Positions 15,340-24,500 of a DNA stretch of 30,318 bases are shown piece by piece; the stretch's first letter is position 1, and the number at the start of each line of letters is the position of its first letter. The notes under the pieces are model-generated. The model was not told the origin of the DNA. It saw nothing but the letters and a program-made list of their open reading frames with translations, and did no database searches. The stretch spans positions 1 through 30,318 of the forward strand of contig CACXEZ010000137.1 in the NCBI GenBank assembly GCA_902766815.1. The letters run 5' to 3'. Both the position numbers and the translations under genes were made by a program. The stretch comes from an uncultured Erysipelotrichaceae bacterium. Its GTDB lineage: Bacteria; Bacillota_I; Bacilli_A; RF39; UBA660.

Positions 15340-16072
15340 CATTTAACTTAGAAAAACCATCTAATAATACTTTACTCTTCAAATATAATCCTGAATATCT
15401 ATCATAATAATCATCAATAAATAAATTTAATTCCTGTTTAATTGTATCACTAATATCAATCTTACTAACGCGAGATAAATCAACATAATAAAACATACGT
15501 ATCAGCTGAACAGTTTTTAAATGATAAATAAATTCACGACCTACACAATTCTTACATAAATAGCCACCCTTATAACTAGAAATAGTAATAATATCATTAC
15601 CACTTCCACAACTAACACACCTATCCACAACCGGTTTAATCCCCAAATATTCTAAAAATTTTAATTCTATAATATTAGTAATAATCAAAGAATCATATCC
15701 TTGATTAATCTTATTAAGACCAGTAATAAGTAAAGAATATATATTATTATCCTTCCCATGCCGATAGACCCCTGTAGCAAGCTCTAATAAAAATAAAGCA
15801 TAATTAGTCTTAATAAAATCCTTTCTAATTTCTTTAAAAGAATCAATAATATCTACTTCTATCAATGTTGGTAAATTCTCTTTTCTATAATTTAAATGAA
15901 AATTCCCATAACAAAGAACATTAGAAGTAGCAGAAATTTTACTTTTTAACTGTTTACTACCTCTTGCCAAAACACCAATAACTCCTTGATTCTTAGTCAA
16001 AATATTAATAATTTTACTACTTTCTTTATAATCTACAGTACTAACGATGATCCCTTCTACTATCTTTATCAT
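15320..16072 (-). CDS. recO: DNA repair protein RecO
   Basis: This 250-aa protein acts in the RecFOR pathway, loading RecA at gaps by displacing SSB. The N-terminal OB fold is visible: VEGIIVSTVDYKESSKIINILTKNQGVIGVLARGSK. The C-terminal zinc-binding cysteines are CVSC (about 154-157) and CKNC (about 175-178) around ISSYKGGYLC. The ATG at 16072 has no close SD: the nearest is AGGGAAG about 13 bases upstream, inside the overlapping yqzL gene. Translation is therefore probably coupled to yqzL (32-base overlap). The order era-yqzL-recO is conserved in Bacilli. It is the last gene of the run. Confidence 0.95.
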   Translation of the reverse strand: MIKIVEGIIVSTVDYKESSKIINILTKNQGVIGVLARGSKQLKSKISATSNVLCYGNFHLNYRKENLPTLIEVDIIDSFKEIRKDFIKTNYALFLLELATGVYRHGKDNNIYSLLITGLNKINQGYDSLIITNIIELKFLEYLGIKPVVDRCVSCGSGNDIITISSYKGGYLCKNCVGREFIYHLKTVQLIRMFYYVDLSRVSKIDISDTIKQELNLFIDDYYDRYSGLYLKSKVLLDGFSKLNENKDTN

Positions 16073-16166
16073 CCGTAATCTTTTCTTCCCTATAATGTTT
16101 GTATTTTAAATAATACTCTATTTTTCCAGTTTTCTGAAACAATAGCCATAAATCATTTTGATTCAT
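16041..16166 (-). CDS. yqzL: YqzL family small protein
   Basis: A 41-codon frame starts at the ATG at 16166 and ends at a TAG (16041-16043) inside recO. The product begins MNQNDLWLLFQKTGKIEYYLKYK and ends in a charged tail (EEKITDDKDSRRDHR). The pattern 'LW..F..TG.IE.YL.YK' is that of the YqzL family, whose gene lies between era and recO in Bacillus subtilis, exactly as here. GGTGAT lies 3-4 bases before the ATG. The family's function is unknown. Position plus sequence pattern make this assignment strong for so short a gene. Confidence 0.8.
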   Translation of the reverse strand: MNQNDLWLLFQKTGKIEYYLKYKHYREEKITDDKDSRRDHR

Positions 16167-16231
16167 ATTATCACCATTATCATTATGATTCAAAATGAAT
16201 TATTTTATTCCAATTACCTGAAAAAAGATAA

Positions 16232-17125
16232 TTATTTTTGATTAAATTCACGAAATCCAAGTTGTTCATTCAAAAAACTATCTTTATCTCGCCAATTTGG
16301 TACAACCTTAACCTGTAAATCTAAATATACTTTCTTACCCAAAACTTCCTCAATATCTTTTCTTGCATTCATACCAATCTTCTTGATCATACTACCATTT
16401 TTACCAATTAATATTTTTTTTAAATTCTCTCTATCAACAATAATAGAAGCAATAATACTAACAGTACGATGATCTTCACTAATATCTTCTACAATGCAAG
16501 TAGCAGAATGAGGAACCTCCTCTCTTGTAAAAAATAAAATTTTCTCTCTAATCAATTCTGAAATAGAAAAAGTTGTACTAACATTGGTAATAGCATCATC
16601 ATCATAATATTTGACATCATCCGTTAAATACTTAGAAACCACACAAATTAATTCATCAACATTCTTACCCTTAAAAGCAGATACAGGTACAATCTCTTTA
16701 AAATCAAACAAATCTTTATATTCTTCTATCTTAGGTAATATTTTTTTATAAGGAATCTTATCAATTTTATTTAAAACCAAAATAACTGGTACATCACTCT
16801 CTTTTAATTTTTCTAAAATAAATCGATCCCCCTTTCCCAACTCTTCCGTTACATCTGAAAGAAATAAAATAACATCAACATCACTTAAAGAATAATAAGC
16901 TTGCTTATTTAAAACACGTCCTAATTGATTCTTAGGTTTATGAATACCAGGAGTATCAACGAAAACAATCTGTAAATCATCTCCATGATAAATTCCCTGA
17001 ATCATATTTCTAGTCGTTTGAGCCGTACTAGAAGTAATAGCTATTTTAGAGCCAACAATACTATTAAGAAGGGTACTTTTCCCTACATTAGGTCTTCCAA
17101 CGATACTAACAAATCCACTCTTCAT
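16232..17125 (-). CDS. era: GTPase Era
   Basis: This 297-aa Era GTPase binds 16S rRNA and helps 30S maturation. G1 is GRPNVGKS (10-17), the switch region contains TTRNMIQGI, G3 is DTPG (57-60), and G4 is NKID (119-122). The C-terminal KH domain has ILIGKNGSMIKKIGMNARKDIEEVLGKKVYLDLQVKV, ending WRDKDSFLNEQLGF. All parts are intact. Start and upstream stop overlap (ATGA, 4 bases) with cdd, whose tail supplies GAGGAAG as SD. A 65-base gap separates it from yqzL. It belongs to the conserved ybeY-dgkA-cdd-era-yqzL-recO group. Confidence 0.97.
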   Translation of the reverse strand: MKSGFVSIVGRPNVGKSTLLNSIVGSKIAITSSTAQTTRNMIQGIYHGDDLQIVFVDTPGIHKPKNQLGRVLNKQAYYSLSDVDVILFLSDVTEELGKGDRFILEKLKESDVPVILVLNKIDKIPYKKILPKIEEYKDLFDFKEIVPVSAFKGKNVDELICVVSKYLTDDVKYYDDDAITNVSTTFSISELIREKILFFTREEVPHSATCIVEDISEDHRTVSIIASIIVDRENLKKILIGKNGSMIKKIGMNARKDIEEVLGKKVYLDLQVKVVPNWRDKDSFLNEQLGFREFNQK

Positions 17126-17508
17126 TTTAAATCTTCCTCACTAAATGGATAAGGACATAATTCAGCCACCGTATGAACCTCCACATCTCCATTCGGATTC
17201 ATAGCAATAACTTCCTTATCTCTTTCAAAAAACTCTATCATAACTTGTCTACATATCATACAACTCATACCAATCTTATCATTATCACACATAACATATA
17301 TTTTCTCAAAATCTCCCTTTTTATATCCATTAGCAATAGCTTGTATAATAGCATTTCTCTCAGCACAAATACCAGCACCATAAGAAGCATTTTCTACATT
17401 AACCCCAAAAAATTCTCGTCCATCTCTCATAACAACAATACAACTAACCCTAAATTTAGAATATGGACTATAACTATTTTCTAATAACTTCTTTAATTTA
17501 TCTTTCAT
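17122..17508 (-). CDS. cdd: Cytidine deaminase
   Basis: This 128-aa zinc enzyme converts cytidine and deoxycytidine to uridine and deoxyuridine for pyrimidine salvage. The tetrameric-type zinc site is visible: CAE (Cys48, Glu50 in GAGICAERNAI) and the pair Cys83/Cys86 in MSCMICRQ. The usual motif is PCxxCRQ; here Ser replaces Pro and Met replaces Gly, while all zinc ligands are kept. NVENASYGAGICAERNAI is typical. The SD AGGAGG is 7 bases before the ATG, the strongest in this stretch. A putative promoter lies in the 102-base gap after dgkA. The stop overlaps the era start. Confidence 0.95.
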   Translation of the reverse strand: MKDKLKKLLENSYSPYSKFRVSCIVVMRDGREFFGVNVENASYGAGICAERNAIIQAIANGYKKGDFEKIYVMCDNDKIGMSCMICRQVMIEFFERDKEVIAMNPNGDVEVHTVAELCPYPFSEEDLK

Positions 17509-17556
17509 TCCATTTCCTCCTACTTTAAATATAATTGATCTAAATATTGATAATTT

Positions 17557-17584
17557 ATTATCTCGATTCTTTTTTATATTTCAA
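17557..17584 (-). promoter_or_regulatory. Putative internal promoter for cdd-era-yqzL-recO
   Basis: On the minus strand TTGAAA (17584-17579), a 16-base spacer and GATAAT (17562-17557) lie in the dgkA-cdd gap. The -10 region is part of a short palindrome (GATAAT-ATTATC type). Confidence 0.35.
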
Positions 17585-17610
17585 ATTTTTTATTCTAATT
17601 GCAAATTCCC

Positions 17611-18033
17611 TTATCTAATGAAATTAATGATTTTAGGTAAAAAAATACAAATACCAATCGCTACTGAAAATAAACTCATCACAAATACAGCACCAGCTGC
17701 CACATCTTTAGCTATTTTAGCCAAATCACGATAATCTTTTGTAACCAAATCTACACATCTTTCAATAGAAGTATTAATGATTTCTAATGTAAGTACCATT
17801 GCCATAGTAAGAAGTAATATAACCCATTCCATAATACTTATCCTAAAAATAATACTAGCAATACATACCATAACAGCAAAAACAAGCTCTATCCTAAAAT
17901 TTCTCTCATGTAATAACGTATAATCAACCCCATCAACAGCATGTTTCACACTATCAGAAAACTTTCCTTTACCTTGTAACTTTAATCTTTCCCTAACTCT
18001 TTTACTAATCGCTAATCTATCTATTAATTTCAT
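17611..18033 (-). CDS. dgkA: Diacylglycerol kinase family protein (undecaprenol kinase)
   Basis: This 140-aa membrane enzyme has the DgkA-type core: HERNFRIELVFA, then LEIINTSIERCVDLVT and LAKIAKDVAAGAV, carrying the conserved Glu and Asn of the active site. Three helices cover about 48-66, 71-88 and 111-135. In Gram-positive bacteria this family phosphorylates undecaprenol for cell-wall lipid carrier recycling, so that role is more likely than diacylglycerol phosphorylation. The N-terminus has about 15 more residues than the shortest homologues. The start overlaps the ybeY end by 17 bases; AGGAGG is 15 bases upstream, which is far, so coupling to ybeY is likely. Confidence 0.9.
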   Translation of the reverse strand: MKLIDRLAISKRVRERLKLQGKGKFSDSVKHAVDGVDYTLLHERNFRIELVFAVMVCIASIIFRISIMEWVILLLTMAMVLTLEIINTSIERCVDLVTKDYRDLAKIAKDVAAGAVFVMSLFSVAIGICIFLPKIINFIR

Positions 18034-18460
18034 AGTCGCTTAACAACTCCTCCTGAAGTTGAAACATAACCGTTTCTTCTTCTTTATTCATATGATCATA
18101 TCCTAATAGATGAAGAATCCCATGAGTTGCTAAAAAACAAATCTCCCTAATACGAGAATGACCATAGCTAGAAGCCTGTTCATAAGCAACAGGAATACAT
18201 ATATAAACATCCCCTAGCATCCTAGCAACCGGATTCTTAAAATCACTATTATCCTCTAAGGCAAAACTAATAACATCTGTTGGTCTATCAACCCCTCTAT
18301 AACTTTTATTTAATTCATGAATTGAATCTCTATCTACTAAAATAATATTAAAAATAGCTTCCTCTATATCTAATTTTTTACTAACATAACGAATATAATT
18401 TTCTAATACCTCTAATTCTTCTACCTCACTATGACTATCATTAACAACTAAAAACATCAT
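18017..18460 (-). CDS. ybeY: Endoribonuclease YbeY (rRNA maturation factor)
   Basis: This 147-aa metal-dependent RNase is needed for 16S rRNA 3'-end maturation and 70S quality control. The signature H-x3-H-x5-H is intact in THGILHLLGYDH, preceded by the family motif NKSYRGVDRPTDVISFAL and LGDVYICIPVAYEQA. A TTG at 18466 is in frame, but AAGGA lies 6 bases before the ATG at 18460, so that start is used. It is 16 bases downstream of a VanZ-family gene, not next to phoH as in Bacillus. It overlaps dgkA. Confidence 0.95.
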   Translation of the reverse strand: MMFLVVNDSHSEVEELEVLENYIRYVSKKLDIEEAIFNIILVDRDSIHELNKSYRGVDRPTDVISFALEDNSDFKNPVARMLGDVYICIPVAYEQASSYGHSRIREICFLATHGILHLLGYDHMNKEEETVMFQLQEELLSDYEINR

Positions 18461-18476
18461 TATCAATCCTTTTCTA

Positions 18477-19103
18477 TTAATTTAACCAATTTATAACTTG
18501 CCAATTTGATAAATAAATAATTACTAAAATTAATATCAATATAACAATAAAATTCATAAAACCATCTGTCGTAAATATTTTTGGCAAACTGACCTTAATC
18601 TTTTCTATCAATCGATATAAGTAAAAACCTAACACACCACCACAAGTATTTAAAATAACATCATCAATATCAAACGTTCTTCCAATTTTTAACTGAACAA
18701 TCTCAATTGTAACAGACACTAACATAGTTAAAAAACAAATACTCCAAACTTTCTTACTCTTCAAATAATCAGAAGCAAAATATCCATAAGGTAAAAACAA
18801 TAAAATATTACCAATAATATTCCTTATAAATAATCGACTACCTACTTGATAGCGAAATATCTCTCGAAAAGGAACAAAATTAGATAATCCATAATTATTA
18901 TCTTGAATTGTTACTACTTCAAATAAACACATAACATATAAAATAAATAATAACATAAATAATTCTTTGTAAAAGCAAAACTTTTGATGATTCTTAATTA
19001 AATAAGCGCATCGTAAAGAACATGCAATCACCGTAATAATGATAATAACAGGTAACACATCAGGAAAAACTTCCGTTATCATACCTCTAATAGTTGTTGT
19101 CAT
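18477..19103 (-). CDS. VanZ family membrane protein (long form)
   Basis: This 208-aa membrane protein has VanZ family motifs: NFVPFREIFRY, IIGNILLFLPYGYFASDYL, EIVQLKIGRTFDIDDVILNTCGGVLGF, and about five hydrophobic helices. It resembles the VanZ-like proteins with an NFVPF...GN(I/L)LLF(I/L)P pattern, a different subgroup from the short protein at 8352-8819. Family function is largely unknown outside teicoplanin resistance. AGGAG lies 10 bases before the ATG. It is 13 bases downstream of the ABC permease and just before ybeY, in one collinear run. Confidence 0.85.
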   Translation of the reverse strand: MTTTIRGMITEVFPDVLPVIIIITVIACSLRCAYLIKNHQKFCFYKELFMLLFILYVMCLFEVVTIQDNNYGLSNFVPFREIFRYQVGSRLFIRNIIGNILLFLPYGYFASDYLKSKKVWSICFLTMLVSVTIEIVQLKIGRTFDIDDVILNTCGGVLGFYLYRLIEKIKVSLPKIFTTDGFMNFIVILILILVIIYLSNWQVINWLN

Positions 19104-19116
19104 AAATTACCAACTC

Positions 19117-20586
19117 CTAAATATTCCTAATATTCTTTCTTTGAAAATGATGAAAAGTAAGTATGAATAAAAGAAGAAAATAACTAGCCCAAATAATCAT
19201 AGAAACCTTCAAAGTAATTCCTTCAAACTCTACCTTTCTACCAAATAAATAATCTTCAAAATGCCAATGAATATTGATAAGATAGTATAAAAATTTCAAA
19301 TGATACTGTATCATCAAATTCCTAATAGTAGAATCAAACAAGTAAACAAGCATAGGAATAGCAAGAGATACAACACCACTTGTAAAAAAGACGCTAAGAG
19401 CAAAACTCATACTAAGTAATAAGATAAAAAACGGTAATCTTGCCACTAATCTTATTAACATATAACTCCATATAGAATATTCTATTAATTCATGTCTTCC
19501 AAAATGATAAACCACAACTGGTAATTTCAAACTATCCGCACCAAATAAGAAAACGCCAATCCCTAATTGTATTAATATCAAAAAAATAAAACTAATAATT
19601 AAAACCAAGAAACAGGCATAATACTTACTTAATAATATTTTACCTCTAGAATAAGGTTTTATCAAGAGTAATTTAATAGTTCCCTTCTGAAATTCCTCAC
19701 AAATAATAGTACTAGATAAAATTAAAATTAACAAAACTAAAAATAATTCATAATCCTCGGATATTGTCCTAAGTTGATAATTTACTGTATTCTCTTTTAA
19801 AATATTTACCCGGTTCTTTAAAATATATTCATCCACCTTCACTAAAGAAAAAGCTTCCTGATATTGAATCTCTTCCTCCAAAGACAATTTATTTTTCTGT
19901 TCCATTTCTTCTAAAATTCTTCGATTCACACCCAATTCCTCTAAAGCCACATTTAAATAATTTTGTCCCTCTTGTATCTGGTGATGAATTCTATACTCCA
20001 ATATTTTTAATTCATCCTGTTCATTCTTTAATTCATTTTCTATATTTTTCTTTTCTAAAACATCTGTAACTTGTTCTAATTGTAATGTAAGACTCTCTAT
20101 TTCCTCTTTTTTCTTAATTATAGATAACTGAATAAAATATTGCCAATCCCCCTGAACTAGCTTTTCATGAATCAATTGATACTCAGCTTCTATCTTTTGT
20201 AACTCATCCTCATCAAAAAGAAGATAAGTATACATATTTCTCTTCCAAAAAATATCATAAAAATAATCATCTATGAAATTATATTGCCAACTATTAGAAG
20301 AAAAACTCTTCTTAAGATTTAAAATATCTATTTTAGATTTTAAAGAAAGCCACATCGAACTATCAGTTGTCTTAGAAACATCATAATGAGATAGCTCGGT
20401 TTCTAATTTTTCTATTTCCACATTCAAGTCTAAAGAAGCAGCATACTTATAAAATCCTTCTTCATTATAATCTAAATAATACAAAACATTATTGAAAAGG
20501 CAAAAAAACACCATTAATCCAAAAATAACATAAACACTTCTCTTATGAAATATCTTTCTAAGTTCAATAGATACTAACCTAAACAT
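19117..20586 (-). CDS. ABC-2 type transporter permease
   Basis: This 489-aa permease overlaps the ATPase gene by 8 bases and forms its exporter partner. It has one N-terminal helix (about 17-37), then a large non-membrane segment (about 40-275), mostly Glu/Leu/Lys/Gln-rich and predicted to form long coiled coils. A C-terminal bundle of about five helices follows (about 280-482). The family motif EEFQKGTIKLLLIKPYSRGKILLSKY follows the second helix. The topology places the coiled-coil segment outside the cell. The substrate is unknown; related systems export bacteriocins, act in self-immunity, or move lipids. Confidence 0.85.
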   Translation of the reverse strand: MFRLVSIELRKIFHKRSVYVIFGLMVFFCLFNNVLYYLDYNEEGFYKYAASLDLNVEIEKLETELSHYDVSKTTDSSMWLSLKSKIDILNLKKSFSSNSWQYNFIDDYFYDIFWKRNMYTYLLFDEDELQKIEAEYQLIHEKLVQGDWQYFIQLSIIKKKEEIESLTLQLEQVTDVLEKKNIENELKNEQDELKILEYRIHHQIQEGQNYLNVALEELGVNRRILEEMEQKNKLSLEEEIQYQEAFSLVKVDEYILKNRVNILKENTVNYQLRTISEDYELFLVLLILILSSTIICEEFQKGTIKLLLIKPYSRGKILLSKYYACFLVLIISFIFLILIQLGIGVFLFGADSLKLPVVVYHFGRHELIEYSIWSYMLIRLVARLPFFILLLSMSFALSVFFTSGVVSLAIPMLVYLFDSTIRNLMIQYHLKFLYYLINIHWHFEDYLFGRKVEFEGITLKVSMIIWASYFLLLFILTFHHFQRKNIRNI

Positions 20587-21484
20587 GCCTATCCCCCTTA
20601 GTCATATTTAAGAATACCTCTTCCAAAGATACAGTTTCTTTCTTAATTTCAAAAATAGAAACCCCATTTAAAAGAAGTGTTTTAATAATATTATTTAAAT
20701 TTTCCTTTGTAGTAACCACCTTAATATGATGATCATCCAAAACAACATATTGATACAATATATGTTCTAACGATACTGAAGAAAGTTCGACAAGATAAAT
20801 TCCCTTATCTGTCACTTTTCTAATAGACTCCATAGTATCATCTTTAATCAAAGTCCCATTTGCTAAAATACAAACTCTTGTACAAAAACTCTCTAACTCA
20901 CTCAAAATATGACTAGAAATAAGAATAGCCATTTTTTCCTCATAAGCCAAATAACTAAGTAACTTCTTAAACTCGTCCATTCCTTCTGGATCTAACCCAT
21001 TCATCGGTTCATCCAAAATCAGCACCTTAGGTTGATGTAAAATAGCTTGAGCTATCCCCAATCGTTGCCTCATTCCCAAAGAATATTTTTTTACCTTATC
21101 ATGAATCCTATCCTCTAACCCAACCATCTTAACAACCTGATTTAATCTCGTATCTGTTACCCCATAAATTTTAGATACAATTTTTAAATTTTCATAACCA
21201 CTCATATACATATAAAGATCAGGATTCTCCACAATAGCCCCAACATGAGAAATAGCCTTTTCAAAATTCTTCTTAATATCAAATCCAAAAATCTCTATAC
21301 TCCCACCATTCATAGCTTGAAGCCCTAACATTAATTTAATAGATGTAGTCTTCCCTGCCCCATTAGCGCCAATAAAACCTAAAATATCTCCTTCTCTTAA
21401 CTGAAACGTTAAATCACGAATAATGACACGAGATCCTACTTTCTTCCATACATTTCTACATTCCAATACCACATTACTAGACAT
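20579..21484 (-). CDS. ABC transporter ATP-binding protein (BcrA/CcmA type)
   Basis: This 301-aa ATPase has Walker A GANGAGKTT (39-47), signature SLGMRQ (135-140), and Walker B VLILDEP (154-160), followed by MNGLDPEG and SSHILSELESFC with the switch His. The C-terminal 80 residues form the usual accessory domain. AAGGA lies 9 bases before the ATG. It is 82 bases downstream of addA with no terminator between them, so it may be read through from addBA. No convincing separate promoter is visible in that gap. It works with the overlapping permease gene. Confidence 0.92.
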   Translation of the reverse strand: MSSNVVLECRNVWKKVGSRVIIRDLTFQLREGDILGFIGANGAGKTTSIKLMLGLQAMNGGSIEIFGFDIKKNFEKAISHVGAIVENPDLYMYMSGYENLKIVSKIYGVTDTRLNQVVKMVGLEDRIHDKVKKYSLGMRQRLGIAQAILHQPKVLILDEPMNGLDPEGMDEFKKLLSYLAYEEKMAILISSHILSELESFCTRVCILANGTLIKDDTMESIRKVTDKGIYLVELSSVSLEHILYQYVVLDDHHIKVVTTKENLNNIIKTLLLNGVSIFEIKKETVSLEEVFLNMTKGDRHV

Positions 21485-21566
21485 AAATACTCATCCTTTC
21501 ATGGGTATTGTCCTCGATATCCAAGCACTATTTTACTATATTTTTTTTAATTTGAATAGATAATTA

Positions 21567-24500
21567 TTACTTTATTTTTAAAAATTTTTCCTGAATAAAA
21601 GAATATAAATATAAATGAATCTCTTTATCTGTAATTTGATGAATATAATCATAATAACCATCTAATTGCTCTAAATAAGCCTTATCATGAATATCACTTA
21701 ACTTATAATCAATAATATCAATATGATCCGAATACTCTAACATCAAATCAATAATCCCATGATACGTAGTATCCATATCTTCTTTAATAAATTCATATTC
21801 TTGATACACATGAGCATTCAAAACATCCCTTAAAACATCTTGCTTTAAAAATGCTCCTATCTTCTTTCGACAAAACAAATCATCAATCATCTCCAAATCA
21901 GGATTTTTAAAGTCCAAATATTCCAAATATTCATGTACCAAAGTACCATATTTCATCATCTTCATCGATTCTTGAGTAAACAATTCTTTAGTTTGTTTAG
22001 AAAAATGTTTAACCTCTCTTTCTTGATCCTCAATTTGAATTTCCCGAACTTCAAATATAGTATCAGTATTTGTTATTCTCGTCTTATAATCTAAACTCTG
22101 AGTAAAATGATACTCATGAGATAAAAGCAAATCGTTTACCCGTTTAATTACATATTTAGGTTTTATTCTAAACATAATAGAATCCAATATATCACTAAAT
22201 GATCGATATCTTAACTTAACAGCATCCTCCAATACACTAACTCGACTACTATCATTCTCCTTACCAGTCATAGGAGTAATTAATATCATCTTCTCCCTCG
22301 CTCTAGTAAGAGCCACATAAAAGAGCCTAATCTTTTCACTGATTTCCTCTTCTATATAATTATTTCTAAGTATATCCTTATAAATAGTCTGATCAATTCC
22401 CTCATCAAAATATGGAACAATAATTCCTATATCTTTATGATACAAAAATCTATCTTTCAAATCACTAATATTAAACTCTTTATATAATCCACTAAAATAA
22501 CAAACTGGATATTCAAGCCCTTTAGATTTATGAATAGTCATAATTTTAACAGCATCACTTCCTGTATCAGGAACCTTATACTCAATAGAATAACCTCTCT
22601 TTAATAAATCAACCAAATAATTGGAAAAATCTAAAATAGTATATCCTAATTGTTCTAAATTCATAGCCATCTCTTTTAACTTATCTACCTTAACAATACC
22701 AGACTGAATATTACCAATTGTAATATAACGAGCATAATAATGAAATTCCTCTAATAGAACATCTATTAATTCATGACTTGTCATATATGATAAATTTTCA
22801 CTAATCTTCTTACACTTACAATATAATTCACTATCCCAATAATTATGATGTTCAAAATATTGAAATATCTGATCATCAGAAACTTGATATAAAAAACTTC
22901 TTAAAATACTAGTAAATAAATAACGAAACTCTGTATCTATAGCATTATCCCTTACCTTAAAAAGAAAGCGAATTAAATTACTAATAACAAGTATATCTGT
23001 TTCCTCATTCATCTTCTCATCTTTTAACAATGCAACAGGAATAGAAAAATAATTAAAAATCTTTTTATATAAATCAAAAGCACTAGCCCTATCCATAATA
23101 ATAGCAAAATCATCGTATCTGGCACTTCTTAAAACTCCAGTATCCTTATCAAATATCTGATAATCACTCTCTACCTTTTTTTTAATATCACTAGCAATCA
23201 TAAAAGCTTCTACTTCTTCTTTGGTAAATCCTATTGCTTTATCATATTCATATTGATAAATTTCCATATCATTACTATGAGAAACATTTTCTTTTAAATA
23301 ACTACCATTTCCAAAAATCATCTGATGACTTTCTAAATAATTAGCACCACCAATAGTATCATTCATAACCAAATTAAAAATAATATTAATGTTATCCAAA
23401 ACTTCACTTCTAGAACGAAAATTCTTATTCAAATCAATCTTCAAATCAGTATTACTATGAGAATAAGTATCATACTTATTTTTAAATATATAAGGATTAG
23501 CATTCCTAAAACGATAAATAGACTGCTTAATATCTCCCACCATATAAGTATTATTATGTGAAATCATTCCAATAAATTCTTCTTGTAAATCATTTGTATC
23601 CTGATACTCATCAATCATAATTTCCTGAAAATAAGAAGAAAGTTCATCTCTAGCCTCTGAATAATCTTTCACTATTTTAATTGCTAAAATAGCAATATCA
23701 TTAAATTCATAAGAATTATTTTTTTCTTTGTATTGCCAAATACGTTTTGTAAACTCCAAAATAAGTTCAATCATAATTTGAATGGTCGGATAAGTCTTCA
23801 TAATACTATCTCTAATCTCATTACTATCTTTAAAATGAGCAAGTTGCTTTATCTCTTTTAAACACTCACTAATCTCTTTCTTCTTATTTTTTAATTCTTC
23901 TTCACTTCCTCTTGGAGCCATAGGTAATTTAATATTTAACCTTTGAACCAAATCATCATAGCCATCAAAATCATTTAAAACCTCTAAACTATCACTCAAC
24001 TTAATAGAAAAATCTGAATCTAAATAAGAAATTTCTGTTACCTTATCATGGATCAATTTAATCTTATCCCGAATCAAGTTCGTATATAATATAATATCTT
24101 TATCTAATTTCTTATCATCAAAAAAAGTACTTAAATAATGTTGTAAATATTCTTCCTTATTAGATAACAAATCCAACTGATTACTAATATTCAATAAATA
24201 ATTTCTTAAATCCGTATCATCCTTTGTACAAAAAGAATCAATCATCTTTAAAAAATTAGAATCTCCCTTTTCATAATACTCTAAAAAAATTTCATCCATT
24301 ACTTTATCTTTTTGAATACGAATAATATTAGGATCAATAATTCCTATATTAGGAGATAGATTTAATAGATAATGATATTTCATAACAACAGACAAAGCAA
24401 AACTATCAAACGTCGTAATATAAGAGCTCTCCAATAAATTAAGATTATGTTTTAAACTCTCATCTTTCTTTATTTTCTTACGAATTCTATCTTTCATTTC

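Noticed and set aside
16205..16240. Possible terminator after era
   Set aside because: The arms are only about 5 bp, and the T-run lies inside rather than after the stem, so read-through into yqzL-recO is expected.
17173..17484. 103-codon plus-strand frame opposite cdd
   Set aside because: It is antisense to a clear cytidine deaminase, with a Ser/Ile/Thr-rich low-complexity translation.
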